Of a DNA stretch of 64,000 bases, positions 8,623 to 17,554 are shown one piece after another. Position numbers and translations under genes: made by a program. Origin of the DNA: Comamonas terrigena NBRC 13299 (GTDB lineage: Bacteria; Pseudomonadota; Gammaproteobacteria; Burkholderiales; Burkholderiaceae_C); the NCBI RefSeq assembly GCF_006740045.1, contig NZ_AP019749.1:2747001-2811000 (forward strand), given 5' to 3'. Position 1 is the stretch's first letter. The number at the start of each line of letters is the position of its first letter. The notes under the pieces were generated by a model. The model was not told the DNA's origin, made no database searches, and saw only the letters and a program-made list of their open reading frames with translations.

Positions 8623-8931
8623 TCACTCCCCGGTCAGGCCGCGGTCTTCCACCCAGGTCCCGGGTTCGCCGCTGTGCACACAGATCCAACCCTTGGTCAC
8701 ATAGCGCCCGCCGGCCGCCCCCTGCACCGCCGGCGCGCTGTTGCGCAGGTAGTCGCCCGCCTGGTACAGCCCGGCGGCCGGCGGCGCCTCGGCCGCGTTG
8801 TGGCTGCCGCAGATGCGCCCTTCGGACAGGTGGTTCAGCTGCACCGCAAAGCGCGGAAAGATCTGCGCCAGCGTCTTCACCAGGGCCGGCAGATCGCTGC
8901 CAAAACGGTAGTTATCGGTCTGCAATCTCAT
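8623..8931 (-). CDS. Hypothetical late phage protein
   Basis: 102 residues from the ATG at 8931, which overlaps the stop of the preceding gene (ATGA). An N-terminal part (MRLQTDNYRFGSDLPALVKT, IFPRFAVQLNHLSEGR) is followed by a glycine-rich C-terminus (GDYLRNSAPAVQGAAGG, YVTKGWICVHSGEPGTWVED) that looks like the short beta structure of a surface or tail protein. I do not recognise the family. Confidence 0.55.
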   Translation of the reverse strand: MRLQTDNYRFGSDLPALVKTLAQIFPRFAVQLNHLSEGRICGSHNAAEAPPAAGLYQAGDYLRNSAPAVQGAAGGRYVTKGWICVHSGEPGTWVEDRGLTGE

Positions 8932-10379
8932 CGGAACCCCGCTGGTTTGAGCCGTGGCGCAAAGCCGATCAGCGCATAGTCGCCCTGGCAATCCACACGG
9001 AACGCATGCCAGCGCCCGCGCTGGCGCAAGTCGAAAGCCGCATCGTCACGGATCGCCGCAGACGCCTGCCGCGCCTCCTGGCCGCCGTCGTCCTTGGTGA
9101 ACCCGGTCGCGGCCGCGGCCGCCGGCGCCTTCTTGAAGCGCAGCACCAGCCGGTCGCACAGGGTCATCTGGTCGTCATCGCCCACATCGCCGGTGGTCAG
9201 GCTGCTGGCGTCCGGCGCACCGGCAAACGTCACCAGCCGGTTGCGGGTGTCAAACCCCGCCATCAGCTCCTGGGCCTCCACCCAGAACGGGCTGTCAAAG
9301 TCGATCGCCGGCCCGCTGTCGTAGCTGGTGACCAGCTCCGATCCGCCGTCGTAGGTGGCCGCCGGCGATGCATACCGCACCAGTGCACGGATGGCATGGT
9401 TGGCGCGGCCCCACTTGTTGGTGCCCGGGTGGTAGACCAGGCCGTAATCCAGCTCCCCCCCGCCTTTGACCGAGGGGAAGAAAAACCAGGCCAGCTGGTT
9501 CTGCTTGTCCCAGAACGCCTGCGACTTGTGCATCTGCTTGGGGTCGCGCACCTCCACAAACCAGTCGCGCAGCATGCCCCGGCCAATCGGCTGCACCTGC
9601 ACGCCGTCAAAGACATACAGGTCATCGTCGCCAATGAAGTAATGCGCCTTGCCGGTATCGCACACGGCATCCATGCCCACGCAGCCCACATCCGAATCCA
9701 CCTGGGTGAAGTTCCACACCTCGGCCGGGCCGGTGAAGCGCCCCACAAACGTGCTGCGGCGCTTGTAGACAATGATGTCGTCGCCCAGCCGGTGCGCGGC
9801 CGTGATCTCGCCTCCGGACTCCACCAGGCGCCCCGTGGTGCACAGGGTCGCCACGTTGGGCACCCAGTCCTGGGCATTCAGTGAAGCCGAACACCACCAC
9901 CGGTCCGGGCTGTCGCCGTAGGTGGCATCCTGGGTGTTGAAGGCCATCACAAAGCCCTTCAGGCTGGCCAGAATCTTGGCCTTGGGTGCGCCCGCAATGG
10001 GCGCAAACGGGCCGCCCGTGGCCATGCGCATGCCCATGGACCGGCAGCTCGCCACCGTGCTGTTGGCAAACTGCGCCAGGCTCCAGCGCTCGTCCTGGCC
10101 CAGCGCAAATGGCGCACCGTCGCCGGACACATCGACCCAGGCACTGCCCGCCAGGCTGTACAGCCGCGCCGTCGTGCCGCAGATGGCCAGGCGGTTGCCG
10201 CTCAGGTCAATGGCCGCCAGCGCGCCGCGCACATCCTCGGTCAGCGCGGCCACACCCACCGGCGCCACGGCCGGCCCGGGGCGCATGCCCAGCTCGGACG
10301 GCAGCAGGTTCTCGCAATCCAGCAGCAGGCCCGGTGTGGTCGGATCGGCATCCGGGGCAAAACCCAGCACTTTGTTCAT
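8928..10379 (-). CDS. Head-to-tail joining / tail hub protein
   Basis: 483 residues from ATG at 10379. The protein is built of repeated beta strands with motifs such as RLAICGTTARLYSLAGSAWV, FVMAFNTQDATYGDSPDRWW, IIVYKRRSTFVGRFTGP and DDDLYVFDGVQVQPIGRGML, resembling the beta-propeller packaged-DNA stabilisation proteins (P22 gp10-like) that close the portal channel and hold the tail. Position after the adaptor gene agrees. ATGA overlaps on both sides suggest a fixed ratio of products. Confidence 0.6.
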   Translation of the reverse strand: MNKVLGFAPDADPTTPGLLLDCENLLPSELGMRPGPAVAPVGVAALTEDVRGALAAIDLSGNRLAICGTTARLYSLAGSAWVDVSGDGAPFALGQDERWSLAQFANSTVASCRSMGMRMATGGPFAPIAGAPKAKILASLKGFVMAFNTQDATYGDSPDRWWCSASLNAQDWVPNVATLCTTGRLVESGGEITAAHRLGDDIIVYKRRSTFVGRFTGPAEVWNFTQVDSDVGCVGMDAVCDTGKAHYFIGDDDLYVFDGVQVQPIGRGMLRDWFVEVRDPKQMHKSQAFWDKQNQLAWFFFPSVKGGGELDYGLVYHPGTNKWGRANHAIRALVRYASPAATYDGGSELVTSYDSGPAIDFDSPFWVEAQELMAGFDTRNRLVTFAGAPDASSLTTGDVGDDDQMTLCDRLVLRFKKAPAAAAATGFTKDDGGQEARQASAAIRDDAAFDLRQRGRWHAFRVDCQGDYALIGFAPRLKPAGFR

Positions 10380-11005
10380 ACCACCCCCGGGGCCATCACG
10401 GCCACTGATGCACCGGCCCAGCGGTGCGCGTTGTTGGCCGACAGCAGCTGCTGCACGGCCCCCTCGTACTTGGCGCTGTAGCTGGCCACCGCCTCCGGGT
10501 CGCGCATCCAGGCGCTGCCCATCTCGCAGCACTTCCACAGGTACACGTCGTAGTGCTCGCGCAGCAGCCAGTTGCTGTCGGACTGGAACACCAGCGCCGG
10601 CAGCTTCTGCAGGTACTTCAGGCCATAGGCCGTGGCCGGCTTGCCCGTGAGGTGCGCCACCTCGCCCACCCGGGCAAAGTACGGGCCGTCGCTGCGCTGG
10701 CGCCAGTCCTCATAGGGCAGCTCGCGCAGCACCGTTCCTGCTGCGCTCAGCTCGCGCAGCTCCAGCATGTCCACCGGCAGCGGAATCTCCCCGGCCGGCG
10801 TGTAGCCGCTGGTGTCCACCAGCTGGAATGACGAACGCAGCCGCGTGTCGCGGGAGAACTCGGCCTCGGCCATGCGCACAAAGTCCGGAATCACGCCCCC
10901 CAGGTCCGTGCGGTTGAGCCAGCGCGCCACCGAGGCAGACAGGCCAGCGAAGTTGGCGACCGCCGCCGCACTGGGCGAAGCCGCAACAGGAACCACCAGC
11001 GTCAT
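10376..11005 (-). CDS. Head-tail adaptor protein
   Basis: 209 residues. Helical motifs (SVARWLNRTDLGGVIPDFVR, AEAEFSRDTRLRSSFQL) followed by PLPVDMLELREL and a C-terminal helical pair (LLREHYDVYLWKCCEMGSAW, AVASYSAKYEGAVQQLLSAN) match the phage adaptor family found with SU10-type capsids and P22 gp4-like connectors. Such adaptors form a ring below the portal. Order portal-scaffold-capsid-adaptor supports the call. Confidence 0.65.
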   Translation of the reverse strand: MTLVVPVAASPSAAAVANFAGLSASVARWLNRTDLGGVIPDFVRMAEAEFSRDTRLRSSFQLVDTSGYTPAGEIPLPVDMLELRELSAAGTVLRELPYEDWRQRSDGPYFARVGEVAHLTGKPATAYGLKYLQKLPALVFQSDSNWLLREHYDVYLWKCCEMGSAWMRDPEAVASYSAKYEGAVQQLLSANNAHRWAGASVAVMAPGVV

Positions 11006-11319
11006 AGCGCCCCCTTCCAGATCCGGAACACCCGGTTGTCCGGGTCCTGCAGAAACTGCTTGAGCAGTGCGTCATCCTGCATGCAGTCGGCAAAGGTCTT
11101 GCCGCGCTGCGCCGCCCACTGCGTCAGCACCGGAATCGGGATGGACGCCGCATGCTTGTCCCCCATGCCCGTGGTGTGCGCGCCCTGGCGGTCCAGCGCC
11201 TGGGCGCGCTCCACGGCATCGCTCACGTCGTCCACCTTCTGCAGGGTGGCGGAGCCGTCGCCATGGCAGTGCAGCACCGTGCGCGAACCCGCTGCGGCCT
11301 GAAGAATTCGAGAATGCAT
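11002..11319 (-). CDS. Small protein next to the major capsid gene
   Basis: 105 residues from ATG at 11319, 20 bases after a terminator-like hairpin. The N-terminus is short beta (MHSRILQAAAGSRTVLHCHG), and the C-terminus (LTQWAAQRGKTFADCMQDDA, LLKQFLQDPDNRVFRIWKG) is helical and resembles small proteins found between capsid and adaptor genes in similar phages. Function unknown. Confidence 0.55.
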   Translation of the reverse strand: MHSRILQAAAGSRTVLHCHGDGSATLQKVDDVSDAVERAQALDRQGAHTTGMGDKHAASIPIPVLTQWAAQRGKTFADCMQDDALLKQFLQDPDNRVFRIWKGAL

Positions 11320-11322
11320 AAA

Positions 11323-11346
11323 CAAAAAACCGCCCCGAAGGGCGGT
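11323..11346 (-). terminator. Hairpin terminator after the major capsid gene
   Basis: On the minus strand CCGCCC-TTCG-GGGCGG is followed by six U. The hairpin, with its very stable UUCG loop, lies 20 bases after the capsid stop codon and would give extra capsid mRNA relative to downstream genes. Confidence 0.85.
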
Positions 11347-11365
11347 GTGTGAAGGTTGACGGTGC

Positions 11366-12307
11366 TCAGGTGGCCTGCAGGTCGCGCAGCGCAAAGTTCG
11401 CCGCTTCCTGCTCGCACTTGAGCGTCCATTCGGTGTTGACCATGTAGTTCTCGGCATCACCGGTCTTGGCCAGCGGCGTGGTCTTCACCCCGCGCAGGCG
11501 CAGCAGCTTGAAGCGTTCCGGCTCGATCCCGAACACATCGCGTGCGCGGTTGTAGCGGCTGTTCACAATCTTCAGGCGGCCAAAGTCGCCCACATACACC
11601 TCCACCGTCGCCGTGGTGGTCTTGCTCTCCACCTTCTCGAACTTGGTGGCCGCGCCGGTAAAGGCCGACACCGTGGCCCGCAGCGCCGAAGGCACAAACA
11701 GCAGACTGGGGTTGCCGCCCTCTTCCCAGGCCTTTTGCATGGCCTGCTTCAGCAGCGCCTCGGTGAAGGTGCGCAGCGTGCCGTCGGTGGGCGCGGTGTT
11801 GGCAATGGGGTCCGGCGCCACGCCGGTCGCACCCTGCAGGCTGTTGGTCTTGAGCCAGCCCGACAGGCCGCGCGCCTGGGGCGCCACACCTTCGGCGGCG
11901 GCCACCGCCGTGCCGTTGTTGATGGCGGCGAACTCGATGTCGCGCTTGAGCTCCAGGATCTTCTTGGCCTCCTGGTAGGCCTTCTCGGACTTGCGGCCCG
12001 CCTTGTCCACCACCTCCTGGGTGCCCGTCACGCCGAAGGTCTTTTCGGAGATCTGGGTGCGGTTGCCCACGCGCACCGAAGGCGTGATCGCCTTCACCGC
12101 AGCGTTGTTGCCCTGCTCCACCTTGTTGTTCACGGCGGCAGACAGCGCATCGGTCTGCCACTCCGGGCTGACCGAGCTGCACTTGTCCTTGCCGATGGAG
12201 GACACGAACGGGGTTTCTTCGGGCGAGATGCGGTAGATCGCATCCGCCAGTTCCTCGCGGTTGCCCACGGCATTGAAAGTGGCAAAGGTATTCGTTTGTT
12301 GAGCCAT
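11366..12307 (-). CDS. Major capsid protein (SU10 / DUF5309 family)
   Basis: 313 residues. The N-terminus (NTFATFNAVGNREELADAIY, RISPEETPFVSSIG) and the middle (VRVGNRTQISEKTFGVTGTQ, AGRKSEKAYQEAKKILELKR) are characteristic of the DUF5309 / SU10 major capsid family, an HK97-fold shell protein. The E-loop/P-domain helix is AYQEAKKILELKRDIEFAA. The gene follows a scaffold-like gene after 2 bases and is followed by its own terminator, as expected for the most abundant structural protein. Confidence 0.85.
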   Translation of the reverse strand: MAQQTNTFATFNAVGNREELADAIYRISPEETPFVSSIGKDKCSSVSPEWQTDALSAAVNNKVEQGNNAAVKAITPSVRVGNRTQISEKTFGVTGTQEVVDKAGRKSEKAYQEAKKILELKRDIEFAAINNGTAVAAAEGVAPQARGLSGWLKTNSLQGATGVAPDPIANTAPTDGTLRTFTEALLKQAMQKAWEEGGNPSLLFVPSALRATVSAFTGAATKFEKVESKTTTATVEVYVGDFGRLKIVNSRYNRARDVFGIEPERFKLLRLRGVKTTPLAKTGDAENYMVNTEWTLKCEQEAANFALRDLQAT

Positions 12308-12309
12308 AT

Positions 12310-13263
12310 TTACTCCTGCGCCGCCAGCAAGGCGGCCAATGAATTCACGTCGCGGCGGGCATTGAGCTGCTTCCAGGCCGCGTCGATCTTGGAGGGAGGA
12401 ACGCCGGCAGCACCAGGCTTGGAAGCCTTGGGCGGTGCTGCCCGCACTTGTTGCTGGACGCCGGGCCTGCGCGCCTGCAGCGCGCGCCACTGGGCGGCCT
12501 CAAGCAGCACCTTCAGGGTGCGTGCGTCGGACACCTGGGACAGCTCGGCCTCGGTGAACCCGTGGGCCAGGCCGGTGTGGCGCATGGCCATCAGGTGGTC
12601 CCGGCCAAAGCCGGGCACCGCCGCCTGCAAGGCCACCAGGGCCTGCTGCGATGCCTGCTCGTGCCGCTGCACCGCCATCTGCTCCTGCTGCTGCACCGCC
12701 GCCTGCAGGCTGTGGGCCAGCTGCGTGGCCTGGGCCTCGGTCTGGCGCCACTGGGCCTGCAGGCGGCTGGCCTCCGTCGGGTCGCGCTGGTACAGCGCAT
12801 CCCAATCGGCCTTCTGGTACAGCTCCAGCTGCTCCGCCATCTGCATCAGCCACGCGTGTTCACGCGTGAGCTGCTGCGCCTGCTGGAACTGCTGGGACAC
12901 CTGCTCGGCCGCCTGCCGGCGCTCCTCGCCCAGCTGCTGCGCCTTCTGCGTGTAGTCCGCATGGCGCAGGTAGCCGGCCTTGAGCTCGGCAATCGGGGCC
13001 TCGATGGCGCTACCGTCGGGGGCGCTCCACCGCACCACCAGGTCATCGTCTGGGGCTTGTGCAGCTTGTCCAGCGTCCTGCGTGGCGGCGTCCGCGTCGC
13101 CATCGGCCTGCTCGGCCTCCAGCTCGGCATACGCCAGGGGATCGCCGTCGTTCTGGTAAGCGGCTGCTTGCAGCTCGGCATCGGGGGCTTCCGGGGCTTG
13201 TCCCTCGCCGGCATCCAGCGCCGCCGCCAGATCGTCTACGGTCGTGATGTGATCGTCGTCCAT
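12310..13263 (-). CDS. Putative capsid scaffolding protein
   Basis: 317 residues. An acidic disordered N-terminus (DDDHITTVDDLAAALDAGEG, ELEAEQADGDADAATQDAG) is followed by long glutamine/alanine-rich coiled coil (AQQLGEERRQAAEQVSQQFQ, MAVQRHEQASQQALVALQAA) and a basic helical C-terminus (AAWKQLNARRDVNSLAALLA). This acidic-coil-basic layout and its place directly before the capsid gene are those of scaffolding proteins. No protease motif is seen. Confidence 0.65.
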   Translation of the reverse strand: MDDDHITTVDDLAAALDAGEGQAPEAPDAELQAAAYQNDGDPLAYAELEAEQADGDADAATQDAGQAAQAPDDDLVVRWSAPDGSAIEAPIAELKAGYLRHADYTQKAQQLGEERRQAAEQVSQQFQQAQQLTREHAWLMQMAEQLELYQKADWDALYQRDPTEASRLQAQWRQTEAQATQLAHSLQAAVQQQEQMAVQRHEQASQQALVALQAAVPGFGRDHLMAMRHTGLAHGFTEAELSQVSDARTLKVLLEAAQWRALQARRPGVQQQVRAAPPKASKPGAAGVPPSKIDAAWKQLNARRDVNSLAALLAAQE

Positions 13264-13302
13264 GGTTGTTGCTGTGTGGTTCCGGCCAGGTGTGAGTCCA
13301 CG

Positions 13303-13335
13303 CAAAAAAGGGCCGCATGCCGTCGCATGCAGCCC
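13303..13335 (-). terminator. Hairpin terminator before the scaffold gene
   Basis: On the minus strand GGGGC-TGCATGC pairs with GCATGC-GGCCC and is followed by six U. It lies between the gene ending at 13455 and the scaffold start at 13263. The 120 bases between that gene and the hairpin hold no further gene. Confidence 0.75.
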
Positions 13336-13454
13336 CTCGCTGGGTTGTTCCTAGACTGGTCGGTCGGGCATACCGTGCCCGGGCGGGTTGAAGAAAAGGT
13401 GAAAAAGGTGAATGAAAAAGGCGAAAGGCAGAACGAAAGAAAGCCGAAAGCCGC

Positions 13455-13847
13455 CTACGCCGTGCTGCCGTCGCTGTAGGTCACGGACAGCGGCCCCACC
13501 TCCAGGCGGATACCGCCATAGGTGCCGGGCCACACCCGCTGCGTCGCGTGCGGGTGGGTGGCCGCCGTGGCCACCACATCACGTGCAATGTGCAGGCGCT
13601 CCACGCGGCGCAGAAAAGCCTCCAGCGGTTCGGGCTCCGGCTCAAGCTCGGGGTCCTGAACCGCCACCGGCACTGCGGCCATGGCCGGCGCATCCGCACC
13701 GGCCTGGTCTGTCGGCACAGGCCCCTGGGCCTGCACCGGTGGCACCTGCTTCTGCGGGGCCTGCTGGTCTTGCGGCTCCTGCTGCAGCTCCTGTGGATAG
13801 GGTTCGGCCGCTTTCTGCTCTGCCGGGGATTTACGGGGTCTAGCCAT
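13455..13847 (-). CDS. Proline/glutamine-rich late phage protein
   Basis: 130 residues from ATG at 13847, which overlaps the TAG stop of the preceding gene by 8 bases. Residues 1-85 are low-complexity (KAAEPYPQELQQEPQDQQAP, QDPELEPEPEPLEAFLRRVE); the last 45 are ordered (RVWPGTYGGIRLEVGPLSVT). The family is not recognised. An accessory virion or assembly role is plausible from position. Confidence 0.5.
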   Translation of the reverse strand: MARPRKSPAEQKAAEPYPQELQQEPQDQQAPQKQVPPVQAQGPVPTDQAGADAPAMAAVPVAVQDPELEPEPEPLEAFLRRVERLHIARDVVATAATHPHATQRVWPGTYGGIRLEVGPLSVTYSDGSTA

Positions 13848-14133
13848 TGCGCATGCGCTCCTCGATTGCGTGGTGACGGGCCTGGATCTGTGCCGCATTG
13901 GTCAACTCGGCACGTTCGAGCTTGTAGCCGTCCATCACCAGCTCGAACACCCGGAAAAACTGCTCCGCCCCCTTCAGCATGGCCACGGCCGCCTCGCGGC
14001 GTTCGCGCTCGCCCAGGGGCAGGGACAGCACTTCGCTCTGCAGCGCCTGGATCACCGTCTGCCGGGCCTCCTGCAGCAGCGGGTCCTCCAGCAGGCGCTG
14101 GGCGCGCTCGGCGCGGTACTGGGCTGCACTCAT
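13840..14133 (-). CDS. Small helical protein after the portal gene
   Basis: 97 residues, almost fully helical and charged (MSAAQYRAERAQRLLEDPLL, GERERREAAVAMLKGAEQFF, IQARHHAIEERMRNG). The start overlaps the portal stop as ATGA. Small helical proteins at this spot in related phages are of unknown function. Confidence 0.55.
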   Translation of the reverse strand: MSAAQYRAERAQRLLEDPLLQEARQTVIQALQSEVLSLPLGERERREAAVAMLKGAEQFFRVFELVMDGYKLERAELTNAAQIQARHHAIEERMRNG

Positions 14134-16250
14134 GCTTGTCCTTCCTGAAACTGCCGGGCCATGCCCTCAATGCTCTGGGCCGCCTGCTGCAGGTCCTCGG
14201 CGGTGACGCCGGGCACCTGGATGTTCTGGTCCAGCATGGAGCCGGCAATGATGTTGGTGGGCTGGCCCATGGTGCCGGCCTCCCGGGCATTGGCCGCCAG
14301 GTAGCCGGCGGCCAGCTCCAGCAGCCGGTCCCTGTCGCGCTGCTGCAGCTCCATGTGCTTGATCTGCAAGTCCGCCGCACGCTTCTTGTCGCCCTCGGCC
14401 GCCTCGGCCTGCAGCCGCATGGCCTGCAACTGCTGCTGGCCCTGCAGCTTCATCTGCTCCAGCCGGGACTGGATCTGTGCCTGCATCTGCGCCTGCACCT
14501 GCACCGGGTCCGGCTGCGGCGGCTTGGGCGGAATCTGGTCCGGCGCCAGCATGAACTTCTCCCCCGCCCCCTTGAGCTTGGCGTGCTTGGCCAACGCCTT
14601 GCCATATTCATAGATTTGCGGCGGCCCCACCAGCCCGGCCTGCGCGGCCTGCTGCATGAACTGGCCGAACTGCTGCAGCAGCATCAGGGTCTCGGCCTTG
14701 TCGCCCGTGCCCAGGCCCACATCGGTACTCACATCCATGTCGGGCGACCACATGCGCAGATCAAACTGCACAAACCGGCCGCGCAGGCGCACCGTGGTCG
14801 GAATGTCCTGGTACTGGGTCAGCAGCCGCAGCACCAGCTTGAACAGCTGCTTGACGCCCGTCTCCGCAAAGGTACGCAGGATCAGCAGCATGCGCTTGTC
14901 TGCCATGTTGGAAATCTTGGCAATGCCCGTGGCCGTCTTGTTCAGGCTGTCCGCATCCAGGCCCTGGTTGTAGCGGGTCACCCCGGTGCGGCGCTCGCGC
15001 ATGCCCTGCACCATCTCGATGCCGGCCAGGCTCTCGGTCGCCACCAACGCGGTCTTGATCGGCACCACGGCATCCGCCGCCGCACCCTCGCCGCGGATGA
15101 TGCCGCCAATGCGGTTGCTGATCACGTCCTCGATGTTGACGCGCGCCGCCAGGTTCACATAGGTGCGCGGGTTGTTGGCCAGGTACAGGCTGTCCACATA
15201 CTGGCGCGTCAGCCCGCTGTTCAGCCGCTGCAGCTCCACCACCGGGTCGGCCAGCGCCATGCCGATCACGCGGTGCGGCAGCTTGATGGGTGTCAGCACC
15301 GCATATTCATGCCCCTGCACCTCTTCGTTCTCCAGCTCGCCGTTGCCCGACACCAGCACCCGGCGCCACTCGGCCACACCGTCGCCGTTGTAGTCGCAGC
15401 GGACAAAGCCCTCGAACAGCCGCACCTCCTCCAGCGACCGGTCCGCGCTCTCCGCCAGCTGGTCCCGCAGATCGTCCGGCTCCTGGGCACCGCTGCCCTC
15501 AAAGCTCTGGATCGCGGCCACATCGGCAAAGCCCATCTCCGTCAGCTGCGAGCGGGTGTAGGTCACCCACTCCCCCACCAGACGGGCGTCTTCCAGGCGC
15601 TTGGCCGAGCGGTTGACCAGAAAGTCCCCCGGCGCCACATTGCGCAGCTCCACCTTGCCGCGCTGGCGGCGCTGCAGCGTCACATCCCACAGCAGGGGCT
15701 GCTGCAGCCCGGCGGCCTGGGCCACTTCGGGCTGCAGCAGCTCGCTCGGCGAGGCTTCCAGCACGCGCACGGCTGGATCCTGGGTCAGCAGCACCAGCTG
15801 CTCCTCGCTCAGGCCCTTGAACTCTTCGCGCACCGGGTCCGGCTGCACCCACTTGGCACGCACCACCCCCAGCTTGGACAGCAGCGCATCCTTGAACCAG
15901 TCGCTGAACAGCAGAAACCCGGGGTTGTCGTCCCGGATCACATAGTTCACCAGCTCGGTGGCCTGCTCGGCATAGGCCGCATCCTCCGGCCCGCGCGGCA
16001 GAAACTCGCCGATGTGGTCCCCGCTGAAAAACGGCTCCAGAAAATTCGGCAGCGCGCCCTCAATGGTCTCGAACACATCCCAGCTCACCACCTGGGAGCG
16101 GCCGTCCACCTCATTGCCCAACGGCAGGCCCAGGTAGTACTGCAGATTGCGCTGCTGCTCACCCCGGATGCCGCTGGCCAGCCAGCTGTGCGCATCCTCG
16201 ATCTCACGCTCCAGCACATTGCGGAACGTGTCACTGTTCATTGTTGCCAT
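14130..16250 (-). CDS. Portal protein
   Basis: 706 residues from ATG at 16250, whose TGATG overlap with the terminase stop fixes the start; a longer frame upstream only reads through terminase in another frame. The body has portal-like motifs (YYLGLPLGNEVDGRSQVVSW, FFSGDHIGEFLPRGPEDAAY, FYNGDGV-type EEVRLFEGFVRCDYNGDGVA, and RTYVNLAARVNIEDVISNRI). The C-terminal 150 residues are a glutamine-rich coiled coil (QVQAQMQAQIQSRLEQMKLQ), as in the long barrel of P22-type portals. Dodecameric DNA gate of the capsid vertex. Confidence 0.85.
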   Translation of the reverse strand: MATMNSDTFRNVLEREIEDAHSWLASGIRGEQQRNLQYYLGLPLGNEVDGRSQVVSWDVFETIEGALPNFLEPFFSGDHIGEFLPRGPEDAAYAEQATELVNYVIRDDNPGFLLFSDWFKDALLSKLGVVRAKWVQPDPVREEFKGLSEEQLVLLTQDPAVRVLEASPSELLQPEVAQAAGLQQPLLWDVTLQRRQRGKVELRNVAPGDFLVNRSAKRLEDARLVGEWVTYTRSQLTEMGFADVAAIQSFEGSGAQEPDDLRDQLAESADRSLEEVRLFEGFVRCDYNGDGVAEWRRVLVSGNGELENEEVQGHEYAVLTPIKLPHRVIGMALADPVVELQRLNSGLTRQYVDSLYLANNPRTYVNLAARVNIEDVISNRIGGIIRGEGAAADAVVPIKTALVATESLAGIEMVQGMRERRTGVTRYNQGLDADSLNKTATGIAKISNMADKRMLLILRTFAETGVKQLFKLVLRLLTQYQDIPTTVRLRGRFVQFDLRMWSPDMDVSTDVGLGTGDKAETLMLLQQFGQFMQQAAQAGLVGPPQIYEYGKALAKHAKLKGAGEKFMLAPDQIPPKPPQPDPVQVQAQMQAQIQSRLEQMKLQGQQQLQAMRLQAEAAEGDKKRAADLQIKHMELQQRDRDRLLELAAGYLAANAREAGTMGQPTNIIAGSMLDQNIQVPGVTAEDLQQAAQSIEGMARQFQEGQA

Positions 16251-17554
16251 CACACAATCCCTATGTTGGGCAGTTGAAGGGGCTGCCCCTGCCGGGGCGG
16301 CTCCCACACGCAGCACATCAGCCCGAAGGCGTCCGCACCGTGGCTGGCCCAGTCGTGCGCCGGCCCCAGGCCAATGCCCCGGGCCTCGTCGCGCTTCTCG
16401 TGGTACCAGCCCAGGGCGGCGCGGCCGCCTTCCGTGCTCGTCTCGTTGAACCAGATGCTGGGGAACAGCCGGCGCGCGGCTTCCACCCGCTTCATCGCCG
16501 CCCCCTTGCCCTGGTTGGGCACCACCGTCACCCGGTAGCCCAGCGACTGCAGCGCGCTCTTGGGCGTCACCGCATGCACCGTGTCGGCCTTCTCGCCGTC
16601 GTGCGGCAGCCAGATCTGCAGCCGCTCCGGCGTATAGCCCTGGTCGCGCAGCCACTGCACATGGGCCGCCATGGGCTGGCCCTGGGCCTCGTAGTAGTCC
16701 AGCACCCGCACCTGCATGCCCACAAACTGCACGATCCACATCGCAAAGCTGTCCGCGTTCTGGCCGGTGCCGCCAATGTCCACAAAGGCCCGCAAGGCCA
16801 TCAGCGGGTCCGCCGCCACCACGCCAATGCGCCCCTGGGCCCGGGTATCGGCCAGCTGGCGCGCAAAGTACGCGCCCTCGTTCACCGTCTCGTAGCCGCC
16901 CTCCCAGATATGGTCGTACTTGTCGGGCTGCAGGCGCAGACAGTCCTGGCGCTCCTGCTCCAGCTCGGCCGTGAACCAGGGGTTGTCGCGCCAGTTGGCC
17001 TGCACCACCCGGGCACCGGTGGGCAAGCCTTCGGCGCGCAGCATGCGGTCCACCGGATCCTTGGCAAAGCGCGGGTTCCAGCCAAACCACAGCTGCGACC
17101 CCGCCGCGCGCATCGTCGGCTTCAGCAGGTCCAGGCTGCGCTGGGTCGCCGTCTGCGCCTCTTCCCACCAGGCACGCTTGAAGCCCTCCAGCGATTTCAC
17201 GCTGTCGGCCGTGTAGTCGTTCATGCCTTTGAAGATGACCAGGCCATCCCCCGGCGTAGTGATCACATCCTTGTAGACCCGAAACCCATCCGCCTGGCCC
17301 AGCCCCAGCGCGGACAGCTTGGACTCCAGCAAAGCCTTGCTCGACTGGCTCAGGTCCTTCTGCACCTCGCGGATACACACCGCACGCAGGCCCTCGCCGC
17401 CCATGGCGCCGGGCTCGTACAGGCAGTCCTCCAGCAGCATCTCGGCAAAGAAATGGCTCTTGCCAGACCCCCGCCCCCCATGCGCGCCCTTGTAGCGCGC
17501 AGGCTCCAGCAGCGGCGCAAACACGCGCGCCGTCTTCAGATTCAGCGTTCTCAT
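16250..17554 (-). CDS. Terminase large subunit
   Basis: 434 residues. Walker A GGRGSGKS at 26-33, Walker B-like WWEEAQ near 130, and the RNase H-like nuclease acidic residues in AFVDIGGTGQNADSF (about 255), LPHDGEKAD (about 310) and HDWASHGADAF near the end. This is the PBSX/Terminase_3 type of packaging motor: ATPase translocates DNA into the procapsid and the nuclease cuts the concatemer. It overlaps the small subunit stop (ATGA) and the portal start (TGATG). Confidence 0.92.
   Translation of the reverse strand: MRTLNLKTARVFAPLLEPARYKGAHGGRGSGKSHFFAEMLLEDCLYEPGAMGGEGLRAVCIREVQKDLSQSSKALLESKLSALGLGQADGFRVYKDVITTPGDGLVIFKGMNDYTADSVKSLEGFKRAWWEEAQTATQRSLDLLKPTMRAAGSQLWFGWNPRFAKDPVDRMLRAEGLPTGARVVQANWRDNPWFTAELEQERQDCLRLQPDKYDHIWEGGYETVNEGAYFARQLADTRAQGRIGVVAADPLMALRAFVDIGGTGQNADSFAMWIVQFVGMQVRVLDYYEAQGQPMAAHVQWLRDQGYTPERLQIWLPHDGEKADTVHAVTPKSALQSLGYRVTVVPNQGKGAAMKRVEAARRLFPSIWFNETSTEGGRAALGWYHEKRDEARGIGLGPAHDWASHGADAFGLMCCVWEPPRQGQPLQLPNIGIV

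Noticed and set aside
13548..16277. Plus-strand open frame of 909 codons
   Set aside because: It mirrors the portal and neighbouring genes; composition is histidine/leucine/glutamine-rich as expected for an antisense frame in GC-rich DNA, and no domain is visible.
14130..17378. Portal protein of 1082 residues
   Set aside because: The first 376 codons overlap the terminase gene in another frame; the TGATG junction at 16250 fixes the start.
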